Both the position numbers and the translations under genes were made by a program. This document shows, one piece after another, positions 9,185 through 18,637 of a stretch of DNA of 64,000 bases. How positions within the stretch are numbered: the stretch's first letter is position 1; the number at the start of each line of letters is the position of its first letter. Where the stretch lies: contig NZ_BJZP01000002.1 in assembly GCF_007992095.1 (NCBI RefSeq), positions 186,001 through 250,000 on the forward strand, given 5' to 3'. This DNA is from Paenirhizobium naphthalenivorans (GTDB lineage Bacteria; Pseudomonadota; Alphaproteobacteria; Rhizobiales; Rhizobiaceae). Under the pieces are notes generated by a model. That model ran no database searches. It saw only the letters and a list, made by a program, of their open reading frames with translations, and had not been told where the DNA came from.

Positions 9185-10372
9185 TCAGGGGCTGCCGTCG
9201 ATATCCGTCGCGGCGATTTCGTCGGCGACAACGGGCGCGACCGGCGGCGTCGACCGCATTTTTGCGGCATTGACCGGCGTCTCTGCTTCGCCCTTTGCCG
9301 CGCGGCGACGTGCCGGCGGCCGCTTACGCACGATACGCACCCGCTTAATGCGTCGGGGATCGGCATCGAGAATATGGAATTCAAAACCGGGCAGCGCCTG
9401 CACCACTTCACCGCGCGCAGGAATGCGCCCAAGCGCTGCGAAGATCAAGCCGCCGAGTGTATCGACGTCCTCCAGTTTCTCCGCAATATCGAAATCGGGG
9501 CCGATCGCCTCGGCGATCTCCTCGAGTTCGACGCGGGCATCCGCCACCAGAACGTCGTCCGACATTCTGGTGAACATTGCCTCTTCATCGTCGTGCTCGT
9601 CCTCAATATCGCCGATGACCATTTCCACCACGTCCTCGTGCGAAACCAGGCCATCAGTACCGCCATATTCGTCGATCACCAGCGCGATCTGGGTTCGCGC
9701 CGCTTGCATTCGGCTGAGAAGATCTGAGGCGAGCATCGACGGCGGCACGAAAAGGATCGAACGCACAATACCGCACTCAGCGACCGTTTTCGACAGATCT
9801 ACCCGACTGAGATCGAAATCCGTCTTGGCTGCCCGCGCGGGCTTTTCCGCCTTTTGTGCCTTGTCCGCAGCAGCCTGGGATGCACGCGACCCGCTGCGCC
9901 GCTTGTTGCGCGCCTGCTTGGTCACATAAGAAAGTAGATCGCGGATATGGACCATGCCGCGCGGATCATCAAGTGTCTCGCAATAGACCGGCATGCGGGA
10001 GCGGCCGGACTCCTCGAACAACACCATCAACTCGCCTATGCTGATGCTCTGGTCGACCGCCTCGATGTCAACGCGGGGCACCATCACGTCTTCCACCCTG
10101 ACTTCGCGGAAGCGCAGGATATTGTGCAACATCGCGCGTTCTTCGGGGGTGAACACCTCACTCGTGCCGGCATCGGCCTTCAAGGCGTCGTGCAGATCCT
10201 CGCGCAGGCTCGATGTCTGCGGCGGCCGCAGGATTCGGGCGGCCCGCGCCCACAAGGAGGTGTGTGTTCGGCCGGAACTCTCCGGCCTAGCAGAACTTCC
10301 GCCTTCTTCCGAAGAGGAACCTTCCGATCCCTCATTGGCCTCCGAGGCCACTCTCGTCGCAAAATCGCTCAT
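9185..10372 (-). CDS. HlyC/CorC (TlyC-like) CBS-domain protein
   Basis: A 395-residue protein with paired CBS domains (about residues 75-260; VEDVMVPRVDIEAVD, DEYGGTDGLVSHEDVVE) and a CorC/HlyC C-terminal domain (about 280-365). It lacks the DUF21 membrane domain of longer relatives, so like E. coli CorC/YbeX it should be cytosolic or peripheral. Proposed roles in the family are magnesium/cobalt efflux and ribosome-related stress tolerance. It follows ybeY after 24 nt and precedes lnt, the same order as ybeZ-ybeY-ybeX-lnt in enterobacteria. Confidence 0.92.
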   Translation of the reverse strand: MSDFATRVASEANEGSEGSSSEEGGSSARPESSGRTHTSLWARAARILRPPQTSSLREDLHDALKADAGTSEVFTPEERAMLHNILRFREVRVEDVMVPRVDIEAVDQSISIGELMVLFEESGRSRMPVYCETLDDPRGMVHIRDLLSYVTKQARNKRRSGSRASQAAADKAQKAEKPARAAKTDFDLSRVDLSKTVAECGIVRSILFVPPSMLASDLLSRMQAARTQIALVIDEYGGTDGLVSHEDVVEMVIGDIEDEHDDEEAMFTRMSDDVLVADARVELEEIAEAIGPDFDIAEKLEDVDTLGGLIFAALGRIPARGEVVQALPGFEFHILDADPRRIKRVRIVRKRPPARRRAAKGEAETPVNAAKMRSTPPVAPVVADEIAATDIDGSP

Positions 10373-10396
10373 TATTCCAAACTGTCAAACCGGGTC

Positions 10397-10894
10397 CTAG
10401 CCCGCATAGGGATCAGATAAGCCAAGTGAGGCCAAAATACGAGTCTCAAGGCTCTCCATTCTTTCGGCTTCCTCGACCACCATATGATCATAACCGAAGA
10501 GATGCAGAAAACCATGGACCATAAGATGGGTCAGATGATCCGTGAAACTCTTGTCGAGTTCTGCCGCTTCACGCTCCACCGTCTCGCGCGCCACGATAAT
10601 ATCGCCTAGCATCGGCCCGGGCTTTCCGCCGGGCACGAGCGGAAAAGCCGGGAAGGATAGCACATTGGTCGGCTTATCCTGCCCGCGCCATTCGGCATTA
10701 ATCGCACGCACCTGCTCATCGTCGGAAAAAACCAGTGAGACCTCGATCGGCATACCGGGAAAGGGCTGATCTTCCTCTCTGCGCAAATATTCGGCCGCGG
10801 CTTCGAGCACGCGCCCTGCCAAGTGTTCGAGTTCGTCTTCACCTGCCCAGCCTTCGGCTTCGACGGCGATCTGTATGTCGAGCTTCTGTATCAT
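10397..10894 (-). CDS. ybeY: Endoribonuclease YbeY (rRNA maturation factor)
   Basis: A 165-residue zinc-dependent RNase involved in 16S rRNA 3'-end processing and ribosome quality control. The metal-binding motif HLMVHGFLHLFGYDH (H-x3-H-x5-H) lies at about residues 120-134. The ATG at 10894 fits the family N-terminus and lies 13 nt after the phoH stop; the longer frame to 11029 runs back into phoH. It sits with phoH and the CBS protein in one operon. Confidence 0.95.
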   Translation of the reverse strand: MIQKLDIQIAVEAEGWAGEDELEHLAGRVLEAAAEYLRREEDQPFPGMPIEVSLVFSDDEQVRAINAEWRGQDKPTNVLSFPAFPLVPGGKPGPMLGDIIVARETVEREAAELDKSFTDHLTHLMVHGFLHLFGYDHMVVEEAERMESLETRILASLGLSDPYAG

Positions 10895-10907
10895 TCGTCG
10901 TTCCGGC

Positions 10908-11966
10908 CTAGCGGTCGGTCTGCTCGCTTTCATCCTGCACCGCATATTGCGAATCGTAGGCCTTAACGATCCGCCCGACCAACGGATGGCGAACGACGTC
11001 GACATCCTTGAATCGCACGAACGAAACACCGTCCACGCCCTTCAGGATCTGCAAGGCCTCGACCAAGCCGGATTTGACCCCGCGCGGCAGGTCGACCTGG
11101 CTTGGGTCACCAGTGACGATCATCCGGGCGTTTTCGCCGAGACGGGTGAGGAACATCTTCATCTGCATCGACGTGGTGTTTTGCGCCTCGTCGAGGATGA
11201 CCGCGGCATTGGCAAGCGTGCGCCCACGCATGAAGGCAAGCGGCGCGATCTCGATAACGCCTGCGGTAATGGCCCGCTCGACCTTGTCGCCCGGGATCAT
11301 ATCATAGAGCGCGTCATAGAGGGGCCGGAGATAGGGGTCGACCTTCTCCTTCATGTCACCGGGAAGGAAGCCGAGGCGTTCGCCGGCCTCGACGGCCGGG
11401 CGAGACAGAATGATACGATCAACCGCTCCGCGCTCTAACAGCTGCGCCGCGTGGGCAACCGCCAGATAGGTCTTGCCAGTACCAGCAGGGCCTACGCCGA
11501 AGACCAGTTCGGAACGTTCCAACGCCCGCATGTAAACATCCTGCGTCGGCGTACGGGCCGAGATCGTTTTCTTGCGCGTGGCGATCTGCGCCATCGACAG
11601 CTTGCCCTTGCGCTCCATTGTCGGCAGCGTCAGCTGATCGTCCGCAGCAACCGCCATACGGATCGCACCTTCGACGTCAGAGGCTTCCACCGAACCGCCG
11701 CTCTGCAACCGCGCATAGAGGAAATCCAAGGCGCGGCGCGCCTGATTGGTGGCGAGAAGCTCGCCGGAAATGGAAACGGAATTGCCACGAGCCCGCGCCT
11801 CGATCTGCAGGCGGTCTTCAAGGAGCTTGAGGTTCTGGTCGAACTGGCCGAAAAGCTCGCGGGCGAACCGATTGTTCTCAAACGTCAAGATGAAGTGATT
11901 GGCGTCGGTCACGGGGGCGCTAAGGTTGTTGCGCGAGGATGAAGTAACCACGTCTTGTGCGTTCAA
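10908..11966 (-). CDS. phoH: PhoH-like ATPase (YbeZ)
   Basis: A 352-residue P-loop protein with Walker A GPAGTGKT (about residue 160) and Walker B VILDEAQNTT. In this operon context it is the YbeZ type, partner of YbeY in RNA metabolism, rather than a phosphate-starvation protein. The start is TTG at 11966, supported by AGGAG 9 nt upstream. It lies 39 nt after miaB. Confidence 0.92.
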   Translation of the reverse strand: MNAQDVVTSSSRNNLSAPVTDANHFILTFENNRFARELFGQFDQNLKLLEDRLQIEARARGNSVSISGELLATNQARRALDFLYARLQSGGSVEASDVEGAIRMAVAADDQLTLPTMERKGKLSMAQIATRKKTISARTPTQDVYMRALERSELVFGVGPAGTGKTYLAVAHAAQLLERGAVDRIILSRPAVEAGERLGFLPGDMKEKVDPYLRPLYDALYDMIPGDKVERAITAGVIEIAPLAFMRGRTLANAAVILDEAQNTTSMQMKMFLTRLGENARMIVTGDPSQVDLPRGVKSGLVEALQILKGVDGVSFVRFKDVDVVRHPLVGRIVKAYDSQYAVQDESEQTDR

Positions 11967-12005
11967 GCGATCAGGCTCCTGTTCGATCAGGTTATGGCCC
12001 TCACT

Positions 12006-13406
12006 CTAACCCTCTGCCACCTCGGCAAACAAGCTGTTCGGGCCGGCTGCGGTGATTCGTACATTGATAATGTCACCGATTTTCGAGTCGTTTGCATCAA
12101 CATTCACAGACTGCAACCAAGGAGACCGTCCGATCAATTGACCGGGCATGCGACCGGGCTTTTCCAGAAGTAAGTCGATTTCGCGTCCGATCAAGGAGCG
12201 GGAAAAGTTCTGCTGCTGTTTCAGCAACAATTCCTGGAGCCGCGCGAGGCGCTCAACCTTGACCTCCTCGGCCACGTGACCGGGCAAATCGGCGCCCGGC
12301 GTACCGGGACGGGTCGAATATTTGAACGAATAGGCCTGAGCGTAGCCAACAGTCGCGACGAGGTCCATGGTCGCCTGGAAATCCGCCTCCGTCTCGCCGG
12401 GAAAGCCGACGATGAAGTCTCCCGACAGGGCGATATCGGGGCGGGCCGCGCGGATACGCTCGACCAGCGCGATATACTCCGAGGCCTTGTGGCGGCGGTT
12501 CATCGCTTTCAGGATCCGGTCCGAACCGGCCTGCACCGGAAGGTGCAGGTAGGGCATCAACATCTTAAGATCGCGATGTGCCTCGATCAATCGGTCGTCC
12601 ATGTCGCGCGGATGACTGGTCGTATAGCGCAGCCGCGCCAAGCCCCGGATTTCGGCCAACCGATACAAAAGTTCACCGAGACCGATGGCCTGTCCTGTCC
12701 CGTCAACGCCATGCCAGGCGTTCACATTCTGCCCGAGCAAGGTGATTTCCCGCACGCCGTCGGCGACCAGTTTTTCCGCCTCCGAGACGATCTGCGCCAG
12801 AGGACGCGAGACTTCCGAGCCACGGGTATAGGGCACAACGCAGAAGGTGCAGAACTTGTCGCACCCTTCCTGAACAGTGAGGAAAGCGGTCACGCTGCGT
12901 ACTCTGCCCTTGACCTTGGTCGGGTCGGGCAGATGCTCGAACTTGTCTTCGAGTGCGTATTCCGTGTCGACGACCCGTTCACCGGTTCGCGCACGGCGAA
13001 GCGCCTGCGGCAGGCGATGGTAGGTCTGCGGGCCGATCACCACGTCGACCGCCGGCTCGCGTCGGGCGATTTCGTCTCCCTCGGCCTGAGCTACGCAGCC
13101 GGCGACGCCGATCATGAATTCGCGGCCTTCCGCGGCACGCGCCTTCTTCGTTTCACGCAATCGGCCGAGCGCGGAATAGACCTTTTCCGCCGCCTTCTCG
13201 CGAATATGGCAGGTGTTCAACAGAACGAGGTCGGCATCGTCCATATCCTCGGTCGTTACATAACCGTCGGCGGCCAGCGCATCGGACATGCGACCGGAAT
13301 CATAAACGTTCATCTGGCAGCCATAGGTCTTGATGAAGACCTTGCGCTGGGCAGCGGCGCCTTCCGGGAGGTCCGTGGCGGCAAGAGGTGCGGTGTCCTG
13401 TGTCAT
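12006..13406 (-). CDS. miaB: tRNA-2-methylthio-N6-dimethylallyladenosine synthase MiaB
   Basis: A 466-residue radical-SAM methylthiotransferase modifying i6A37 to ms2i6A37 in tRNA. The N-terminal domain has three cluster-binding cysteines ([22 protein letters not shown]). The radical-SAM motif C-x3-C-x2-C is in [18 protein letters not shown] (about residue 183), and a TRAM domain closes the protein. It is encoded between plsC and phoH, all on the minus strand with short gaps. Confidence 0.96.
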   Translation of the reverse strand: MTQDTAPLAATDLPEGAAAQRKVFIKTYGCQMNVYDSGRMSDALAADGYVTTEDMDDADLVLLNTCHIREKAAEKVYSALGRLRETKKARAAEGREFMIGVAGCVAQAEGDEIARREPAVDVVIGPQTYHRLPQALRRARTGERVVDTEYALEDKFEHLPDPTKVKGRVRSVTAFLTVQEGCDKFCTFCVVPYTRGSEVSRPLAQIVSEAEKLVADGVREITLLGQNVNAWHGVDGTGQAIGLGELLYRLAEIRGLARLRYTTSHPRDMDDRLIEAHRDLKMLMPYLHLPVQAGSDRILKAMNRRHKASEYIALVERIRAARPDIALSGDFIVGFPGETEADFQATMDLVATVGYAQAYSFKYSTRPGTPGADLPGHVAEEVKVERLARLQELLLKQQQNFSRSLIGREIDLLLEKPGRMPGQLIGRSPWLQSVNVDANDSKIGDIINVRITAAGPNSLFAEVAEG

Positions 13407-13461
13407 GCGGGCTGTTTAGTGGTTTTTCCCGGCAGATTAAACCGAAAAATGCCGCGCACGG

Positions 13462-14259
13462 CTAGCTCCAGAGCCGGCCGCGAAGATGGTCGAGCAACAT
13501 GCAGCGCATGCGCTTCTCGACCTGCCCCGCAACTTGCTTGCGATTGCTCCCTTCGCGGTACTCTACGGCCTCGCCGAAACTGACGTCGACATCGATCGCG
13601 CCGGCCTGCAGCACCCCCAGGAGATGCGGCACCATGCCAACATCACCGGGCCACCCGGCGATCGGCCGGTGATAGCGCCCCATCGGCATACCATGCACCC
13701 TCGTATAGGCGATCGCCACCGGCTGCACATAGACGACACCCTGCGGCGCCAGCGGCAGGGCAGCAGCTGCGGCACCGAAGAGCGAGGTCTTGACGTCGAG
13801 AACGCGATTGCCATCAGAGGTCGTACCTTCGGGAAAGAGAACGACGATCTCGCCATCGGCCATGCGTTCGGCAATCTCGCTCACCTGATCGCCAGTACGA
13901 CGCCTCTGCTCACGCATCACGAAAATGCTCTTCTGCAATCTGGCGAGCAATCCGAAAACCGGCCAACTGGCCACTTCAGTCTTGGCGATGAACACGACAT
14001 CGGCCAATGCGCCAAGTACCAGAATGTCTTTCCATGAAGCGTGGTTGGCGGCGATCATCAACGGACGATGACTCTCGAGACGGCCATGCGAGCGGATCCG
14101 GATCCCAATCAGACGACAGGCGGCGCTGTGCCAGACCCGAGGTAACCGACGGCGGAGCCGCCAGTCGAAACGGAGAGCCAAGAGTTGAAGCGGAGCAAGG
14201 AACAGCGTCATGATCGCGATGGCGAGCAGGACAAGCGCCACCCTCAACCAATTGATCAC
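13462..14259 (-). CDS. plsC: Lysophospholipid (1-acylglycerol-3-phosphate) acyltransferase, PlsC family
   Basis: A 265-residue membrane-associated enzyme for phospholipid or ornithine-lipid acylation. The catalytic NH-x4-D motif is NHASWKD at residues 72-78, and the substrate block FPEGTTSDG lies at about 140. There is an N-terminal hydrophobic segment (residues 5-28). The start is GTG at 14259 with GGGAG 7 nt upstream. PlsC and the second acyltransferase of ornithine-lipid synthesis (OlsA) are homologous, so the substrate is not certain. Confidence 0.88.
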   Translation of the reverse strand: MINWLRVALVLLAIAIMTLFLAPLQLLALRFDWRLRRRLPRVWHSAACRLIGIRIRSHGRLESHRPLMIAANHASWKDILVLGALADVVFIAKTEVASWPVFGLLARLQKSIFVMREQRRRTGDQVSEIAERMADGEIVVLFPEGTTSDGNRVLDVKTSLFGAAAAALPLAPQGVVYVQPVAIAYTRVHGMPMGRYHRPIAGWPGDVGMVPHLLGVLQAGAIDVDVSFGEAVEYREGSNRKQVAGQVEKRMRCMLLDHLRGRLWS

Positions 14260-14288
14260 GCACTCGCTCCCGAAGACGGACGCATGGA

Positions 14289-14717
14289 TCAGCCTTTGTC
14301 CTTAGTAAGCGGGACACCATAAAGCTCAAGACGATGGTCAACGAGACGGAAGCCGTGCTCACGGGCGATACGCTCCTGCAGCGCCTCGATTTCAGGTGAA
14401 TGGAACTCGATCACCGCGCCGGTCTTCAGGTCGATCAGGTGGTCGTGATGCTCTTCGGGCACGGTCTCATATCGCGAGCGGCCATCGCGAAAATCATGGC
14501 GCTCGATGATGCCAGCGTCCTCGAATAGTTTAACCGTACGATAGACAGTGCTGATCGAGATCTTCGCATCCACCGTCACCGAACGGCGATAGAGTTCCTC
14601 GACATCCGGATGATCGGCAGATTCCTCAAGAATCCGCGCAATGATGCGTCGCTGCTCTGTCATGCGCATACCGCGCTCGACGCACAATTCTTCCAGCGAT
14701 TTGGGTGCTTCGCTCAT
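14289..14717 (-). CDS. fur: Fur-family metal-responsive regulator (Fur/Mur type)
   Basis: A 142-residue regulator: winged helix (about residues 1-85, with ISISTVYRTVKLFEDAG) and a dimerisation domain with metal ligands (EEHHDHLIDLKTG). It lacks the paired C-x2-C structural zinc motifs of E. coli Fur. In Rhizobiaceae the closest Fur homologue responds mainly to manganese and is called Mur, while iron control is done by RirA and Irr. The metal specificity here is therefore inference. It lies between rimI (43 nt) and plsC (29 nt). Confidence 0.9.
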   Translation of the reverse strand: MSEAPKSLEELCVERGMRMTEQRRIIARILEESADHPDVEELYRRSVTVDAKISISTVYRTVKLFEDAGIIERHDFRDGRSRYETVPEEHHDHLIDLKTGAVIEFHSPEIEALQERIAREHGFRLVDHRLELYGVPLTKDKG

Positions 14718-14760
14718 GACCAGAGTATTCCCGCGCGTGTCGGTCTTATGACAGAGGCAA

Positions 14761-15258
14761 CTATCGAAGATCGCGACGCATGACAAGCGCCGAGGAACGA
14801 CGGCCGCTGGCGTCAGTATAATAGGCCGGCCGCTCGCCTGCTTTCTGGAAGCCAAGCTTGCGATAAAGGCCGAGGGCTGCCGTGTTGCCATCATCGACCT
14901 CGAGGAACATGGCTTCACCGCCGCGGCCACCGGCCTCGCGCATCGCCGCCTGCATCAGCCGCCAGCCGAGACCGAAGCGGCCGAACTTCTCGCCGACGGC
15001 AATGGTGAGGATTTCCGCCTCCCCTGCCATCTCACGTGCCAAAACGAAACCAGCGAGCGGCGACCTGAAGATCAGCGTATTGGTCTGCCAGACGACGAAA
15101 CCAAAGGAGTTCGGTTGAAGCAGCAGGCTCAGGAACTCGCCGTCGTTCCAGGCCTTGGAGAACCGCTGGGCATGCAATTCAGCCACTGGCGCGCAATGCT
15201 CGCCCGCCATCGGCACGATCTCGAATTCTGGCTTGCGCTTGAGATAGGTATCCAGCAT
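14761..15258 (-). CDS. rimI: Ribosomal protein S18-alanine N-acetyltransferase
   Basis: A 165-residue GNAT acetyltransferase (acetyl-CoA site near GLGWRLMQAAMREAGGRG; LGLYRKLGFQKAGERPAYY at the C-terminal strand). It starts 6 nt after tsaB, the usual partner of rimI in bacterial genomes, and precedes fur. The S18 substrate is by family and context. Confidence 0.88.
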   Translation of the reverse strand: MLDTYLKRKPEFEIVPMAGEHCAPVAELHAQRFSKAWNDGEFLSLLLQPNSFGFVVWQTNTLIFRSPLAGFVLAREMAGEAEILTIAVGEKFGRFGLGWRLMQAAMREAGGRGGEAMFLEVDDGNTAALGLYRKLGFQKAGERPAYYTDASGRRSSALVMRRDLR

Positions 15259-15264
15259 CGACTT

Positions 15265-15915
15265 TCACGCTCGGGAAACGGCAAAGCCCGTCTGCGGCTT
15301 GGCATCGGGCCCGCGAAGATATAGCGGCTTCGGCTTGCCCGCAGCTTTCGCTTCCGCGCCGAGCTTGGCAACAACTGCGATCGCGAAGCGGTCCGTCTCC
15401 GTCGCGGCGCCCGGATCGGACAATAACTGCCGGGCCGAGCCGGTGACCTGCCACGCCCCCGAAGCGGCAAGCACCTTGAAATCATCAAGGGTGCCCATCT
15501 CGGCTGTGGAAAGGGGCTCCCGCGCCGCAGAAAAGCGCTGCAAATAGATTTCTCCACGCTTAGCGTCCATGGCCGCGAGCAAAGGGGCTCCCTCGTCCGC
15601 CGCCATGTGAGCGAGAACTGGAAGCGTTGAGATGCCAACTGCCTCTATGCCCAACGACAGAGCCAAGCCGCGAGCCGCAGCAACGCCGACGCGGATGCCG
15701 GTGAAGGAGCCGGGGCCAACGGTCACCGCGATGCGATCCACAGCCGCGAGATCGATACTCGCCGCGTCGAGAGCCGCATCGATCGTCGCCATCAGCTTTT
15801 CCGCATGACCACGACCGATCATTTCCGAGCATTCGCCGAGCAACCGCCCGGCGGTTCCGTCATAAACCGCCGCGGAACAATCGACTCCGGCCGTATCGAT
15901 CGCCAGTACGATCAT
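15265..15915 (-). CDS. tsaB: tRNA threonylcarbamoyladenosine biosynthesis protein TsaB
   Basis: A 216-residue ASKHA-fold protein (LAIDTAGVDCSAAVYDG at the N-terminus; VGPGSFTGIRVGVAAARGLA in the middle) that scaffolds TsaD and TsaE in t6A37 synthesis. It lacks the metal-binding histidines of TsaD, as expected for TsaB. It follows nfuA after 24 nt and precedes rimI. Confidence 0.94.
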   Translation of the reverse strand: MIVLAIDTAGVDCSAAVYDGTAGRLLGECSEMIGRGHAEKLMATIDAALDAASIDLAAVDRIAVTVGPGSFTGIRVGVAAARGLALSLGIEAVGISTLPVLAHMAADEGAPLLAAMDAKRGEIYLQRFSAAREPLSTAEMGTLDDFKVLAASGAWQVTGSARQLLSDPGAATETDRFAIAVVAKLGAEAKAAGKPKPLYLRGPDAKPQTGFAVSRA

Positions 15916-15939
15916 TCCCTGCTCCCTGCACGACCAGCT

Positions 15940-16503
15940 TCAGACCGCTTCAACTTCCTGGACCTCGGGGACGAAATGGCGCAGCAGATTCTGCACACCA
16001 TGCTTCAATGTCGCGGTCGAGGACGGGCAACCGGCGCAGGCGCCCTTCATGTTGAGGTAGACCTTGCCGTTCTTGAAGCCGCGGAAGGTGATGTCGCCGC
16101 CGTCCTGGGCGACGGCCGGGCGTACGCGGGTCTCCAGCAACTCCTTGATGGTCGCGACGATGGTTTCATCGCCATCCTCGTAGAACTCCTCGTCCCCATC
16201 TTCGTCATTGGCCGTAGCGGCCGAACCCATGACCTTTGCGCCGCTCATGAAATGCTCCATGATCGTGCCGAGGATCGCCGGCTTCAGGTGCTGCCATTCA
16301 GGACCGTCCTTGGTGACGGTGATGAAGTCGTAGCCAAAAAAGACGCTGGTCACGCCGGGGATCGTGAAGAGGCGGGCAGCCAGCGGGGAGACTTCCGCGG
16401 TGTCGGCATCTCGAAACTCGGCGGTGCCGGTTTCCATGACCACCTTACCGGGCAGGAACTTCAGGGTCGCCGGGTTCGGCGTGGCTTCGGTCTGAATGAA
16501 CAT
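15940..16503 (-). CDS. NifU-family iron-sulfur carrier (Nfu type)
   Basis: A 187-residue Fe-S cluster carrier. It has an N-terminal Nfu_N domain (MFIQTEATPNPATLKFLPG) and a C-terminal NifU-like domain with the cluster-binding C-x2-C in GACAGCPSST. This two-domain layout is the alphaproteobacterial/mitochondrial Nfu1 type, not enterobacterial NfuA with its degenerate A-type domain. It is upstream of tsaB; MiaB, a likely client, is encoded a few genes on. Confidence 0.93.
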   Translation of the reverse strand: MFIQTEATPNPATLKFLPGKVVMETGTAEFRDADTAEVSPLAARLFTIPGVTSVFFGYDFITVTKDGPEWQHLKPAILGTIMEHFMSGAKVMGSAATANDEDGDEEFYEDGDETIVATIKELLETRVRPAVAQDGGDITFRGFKNGKVYLNMKGACAGCPSSTATLKHGVQNLLRHFVPEVQEVEAV

Positions 16504-16614
16504 GGGAACCTCCGAACAGCGATCTGGCCGCTGCCGCTTGATTTAGAATTCTTCCAAAATAGGCGCGAAAGCAGGCACCTTCAAGCCGTCATTGATATTC
16601 GACGTCTGTATCGA

Positions 16615-17109
16615 TCAGCAGAGCGCGTCGATTTCCTCATTGGTAAGCGAATCCGGCAAGACCGTCACAGGGATCGGGAAGGCCGCGCCGCGACCGGCAA
16701 TCATCGAAACCAGCGGTCCAGGGCCCTCTTTGGTGGACGAACCCGCTGCCAAAACGAGAATGGCGATGTCGCGGTCCTCCTCGATCAGTCCATTGATAGC
16801 GGCATTGGCGTTGCCTTCGCGAATGACAATCTCCGGCTCGATACCAATCGTCTCACGCACGGTCTGCGCAGCCTTGGCCATCACGGCCTCCGCCTCTTCG
16901 CGTGCCTCGGCACGCATAATCTCCTCGACGCCCAGCCACTGCTGAAAATCGCCTTCCGGGATGACATAGATTAGCACGAGGCCACCGTTGGAATTCTTGG
17001 CGCGCCGTCCGGCATAGTGTACCGCGCGCGAACACTCGGGCGTATTGTCGATCACCGCCATGAACTTGCGACGGTGACCCTCAAGACGTGACAGGCGTGT
17101 TGAAACCAT
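16615..17109 (-). CDS. Universal stress protein, UspA family
   Basis: A 164-residue cytoplasmic protein with the Usp fold (FMAVIDNTPECSRAVHYAG at the start; ILVLAAGSSTKEGPGPLVS near the end). The family's ATP-binding G-x2-G-x9-G-S/T pattern is only partly recognisable, so nucleotide binding is uncertain. It sits between trpS and nfuA on the same strand, about 80 nt after trpS. Confidence 0.88.
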   Translation of the reverse strand: MVSTRLSRLEGHRRKFMAVIDNTPECSRAVHYAGRRAKNSNGGLVLIYVIPEGDFQQWLGVEEIMRAEAREEAEAVMAKAAQTVRETIGIEPEIVIREGNANAAINGLIEEDRDIAILVLAAGSSTKEGPGPLVSMIAGRGAAFPIPVTVLPDSLTNEEIDALC

Positions 17110-17189
17110 AGGTACCCCGCCGCAGGATGGTTGATCTTAGCCGCATTCGCGGCCGGATTGCTGTTCCAGCCGAACGAACGGCCGCGACT

Positions 17190-18257
17190 TTACTGCACGA
17201 AGCCGATAATGTCGCGGACTTCCTTCATGGTTTTCTCGGCACGAACCCGCGCTCTCTTACCACCGTCACGCAGCACCGCATCGATATAGCCTGGGTCATC
17301 CATCAAACGGCGCATCTCGCCATTGACGGGAGCCAGACTAGACACAACGAGTTCGACTAGTGCAGGCTTGAAGACGGAAAACTGCTGACCGCCGAACTCC
17401 CTGAGCACCTCGGCCTTTGTCTTGTCGGAAAGGGCCGCGAAGATGCCGACAAGATTGTCGGCTTCGGGCCGCCCCTTCAGCCCTTCGACTTCGCTTGGCA
17501 GCGCATCGGGGTCTGTCTTCGCCTTCCTGATCTTCTTTGACATCGCATCGGAATCGTCCATGAGATTGATGCGAGAAAGATCCGATGGGTCGGATTTCGA
17601 CATTTTCTTGGTGCCGTCACGCAGGGACATGATGCGCGGAGCCGGCCCGTCAATCAACGGTTCGACCATCGGGAAATAGGCATGAACAGGTTCGTCGCCC
17701 ACCGTGACATCGACCCCGAGGCCTGCCTTACGGATGTGGCCGCCAAAGTCGATGTTGAACTTTTGGGCTATATCACGCGTCAGCTCCAAATGCTGCTTCT
17801 GGTCGTCACCAACGGGCACGTGGGTCGCGCGGTAGACGAGGATGTCGGCAGCCATCAAGCTCGGATAGGCGAGCAGACCCAATGACACCTGCTCGGCATT
17901 TTTGCTGCCTGACTTGTCCTTGAATTGCGTCATGCGCTCCATCCAGCCGATGCGGGCGACACAGTTGAAAATCCATGCCAGCTCAGCATGCTGCGGCACC
18001 GCCGACTGGTTGAATACGATATGCTTACTCGGATCGATACCGGCCGCCAGAAACGCCGCGGTTATCGAGCGGATCTGAGCCGGCATGTCCTCGTGTACGA
18101 GCTGGGCTGTGAGCGCGTGGAGATCAACGACACAGTAGATACAATCGTTGTTTTCCTGCAGCGCCACGAACTTCTTGATCGCACCGAGATAATTGCCGAG
18201 ATGAAGGTTGCCGGTCGGCTGAACGCCGGAAAAAACCAGTGGCTTGAACTCACCCAT
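17190..18257 (-). CDS. trpS: Tryptophanyl-tRNA synthetase
   Basis: A 355-residue class I synthetase charging tRNA-Trp. The HIGH-equivalent is [10 protein letters not shown] (residues 14-23) and KMSKS is intact at about 217-221. I chose the ATG at 18257, preceded by GAGGA 8 nt upstream; the 22 residues added by the longer frame do not match the family. A long intergenic stretch separates it from murJ upstream. Confidence 0.96.
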   Translation of the reverse strand: MGEFKPLVFSGVQPTGNLHLGNYLGAIKKFVALQENNDCIYCVVDLHALTAQLVHEDMPAQIRSITAAFLAAGIDPSKHIVFNQSAVPQHAELAWIFNCVARIGWMERMTQFKDKSGSKNAEQVSLGLLAYPSLMAADILVYRATHVPVGDDQKQHLELTRDIAQKFNIDFGGHIRKAGLGVDVTVGDEPVHAYFPMVEPLIDGPAPRIMSLRDGTKKMSKSDPSDLSRINLMDDSDAMSKKIRKAKTDPDALPSEVEGLKGRPEADNLVGIFAALSDKTKAEVLREFGGQQFSVFKPALVELVVSSLAPVNGEMRRLMDDPGYIDAVLRDGGKRARVRAEKTMKEVRDIIGFVQ

Positions 18258-18637
18258 GTTTGTCCTCAACAGGCTGGTGGAGGGCACGATCTGTCGATCG
18301 AAATATGCCAGCGGCTTATGCACCCCGGATCATCGACAATCAAGGGCCAGTTTACCGTCCCGGTACACGGCGTACGGGTCGGAGGCGCACCGTGGAGCAA
18401 ACCATGCCACCTGCCACGGCTAATCCAAATTAGGCATCAACGCCGCAGAAATCCCACTCCATAGCGAAGGTCATATTATTGAGCACCGCCCGCATTCGGG
18501 CGCATCACAGCACAGCGACGGCTATGCGTCGATATTAGCACGTCGGGCACCGGCGGCAGTGGGGTCGCTTGCAACGGCCTTTCCGCACTGACATCGCCCC
18601 CCCCCCCGAGCGGATCTGGAGCCATTGTTAATGATGC
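18258..18637. other. Intergenic region between murJ and trpS, containing an 11-nt poly-C tract
   Basis: About 380 nt without a supported gene. It holds an uninterrupted run of eleven C at 18597-18607 (G11 on the coding strand of the neighbours), 31 nt past the murJ stop, and a small GCCCG-CATT-CGGGC hairpin at 18486-18499 that could be part of murJ termination. A trpS promoter is expected in the part nearest 18257; I see only weak matches. Confidence 0.6.

Noticed and set aside
12276..13583. A 435-codon plus-strand frame opposite miaB
   Set aside because: It mirrors miaB codon structure, has no known motif and no ribosome binding site. miaB on the other strand carries all expected cysteines.
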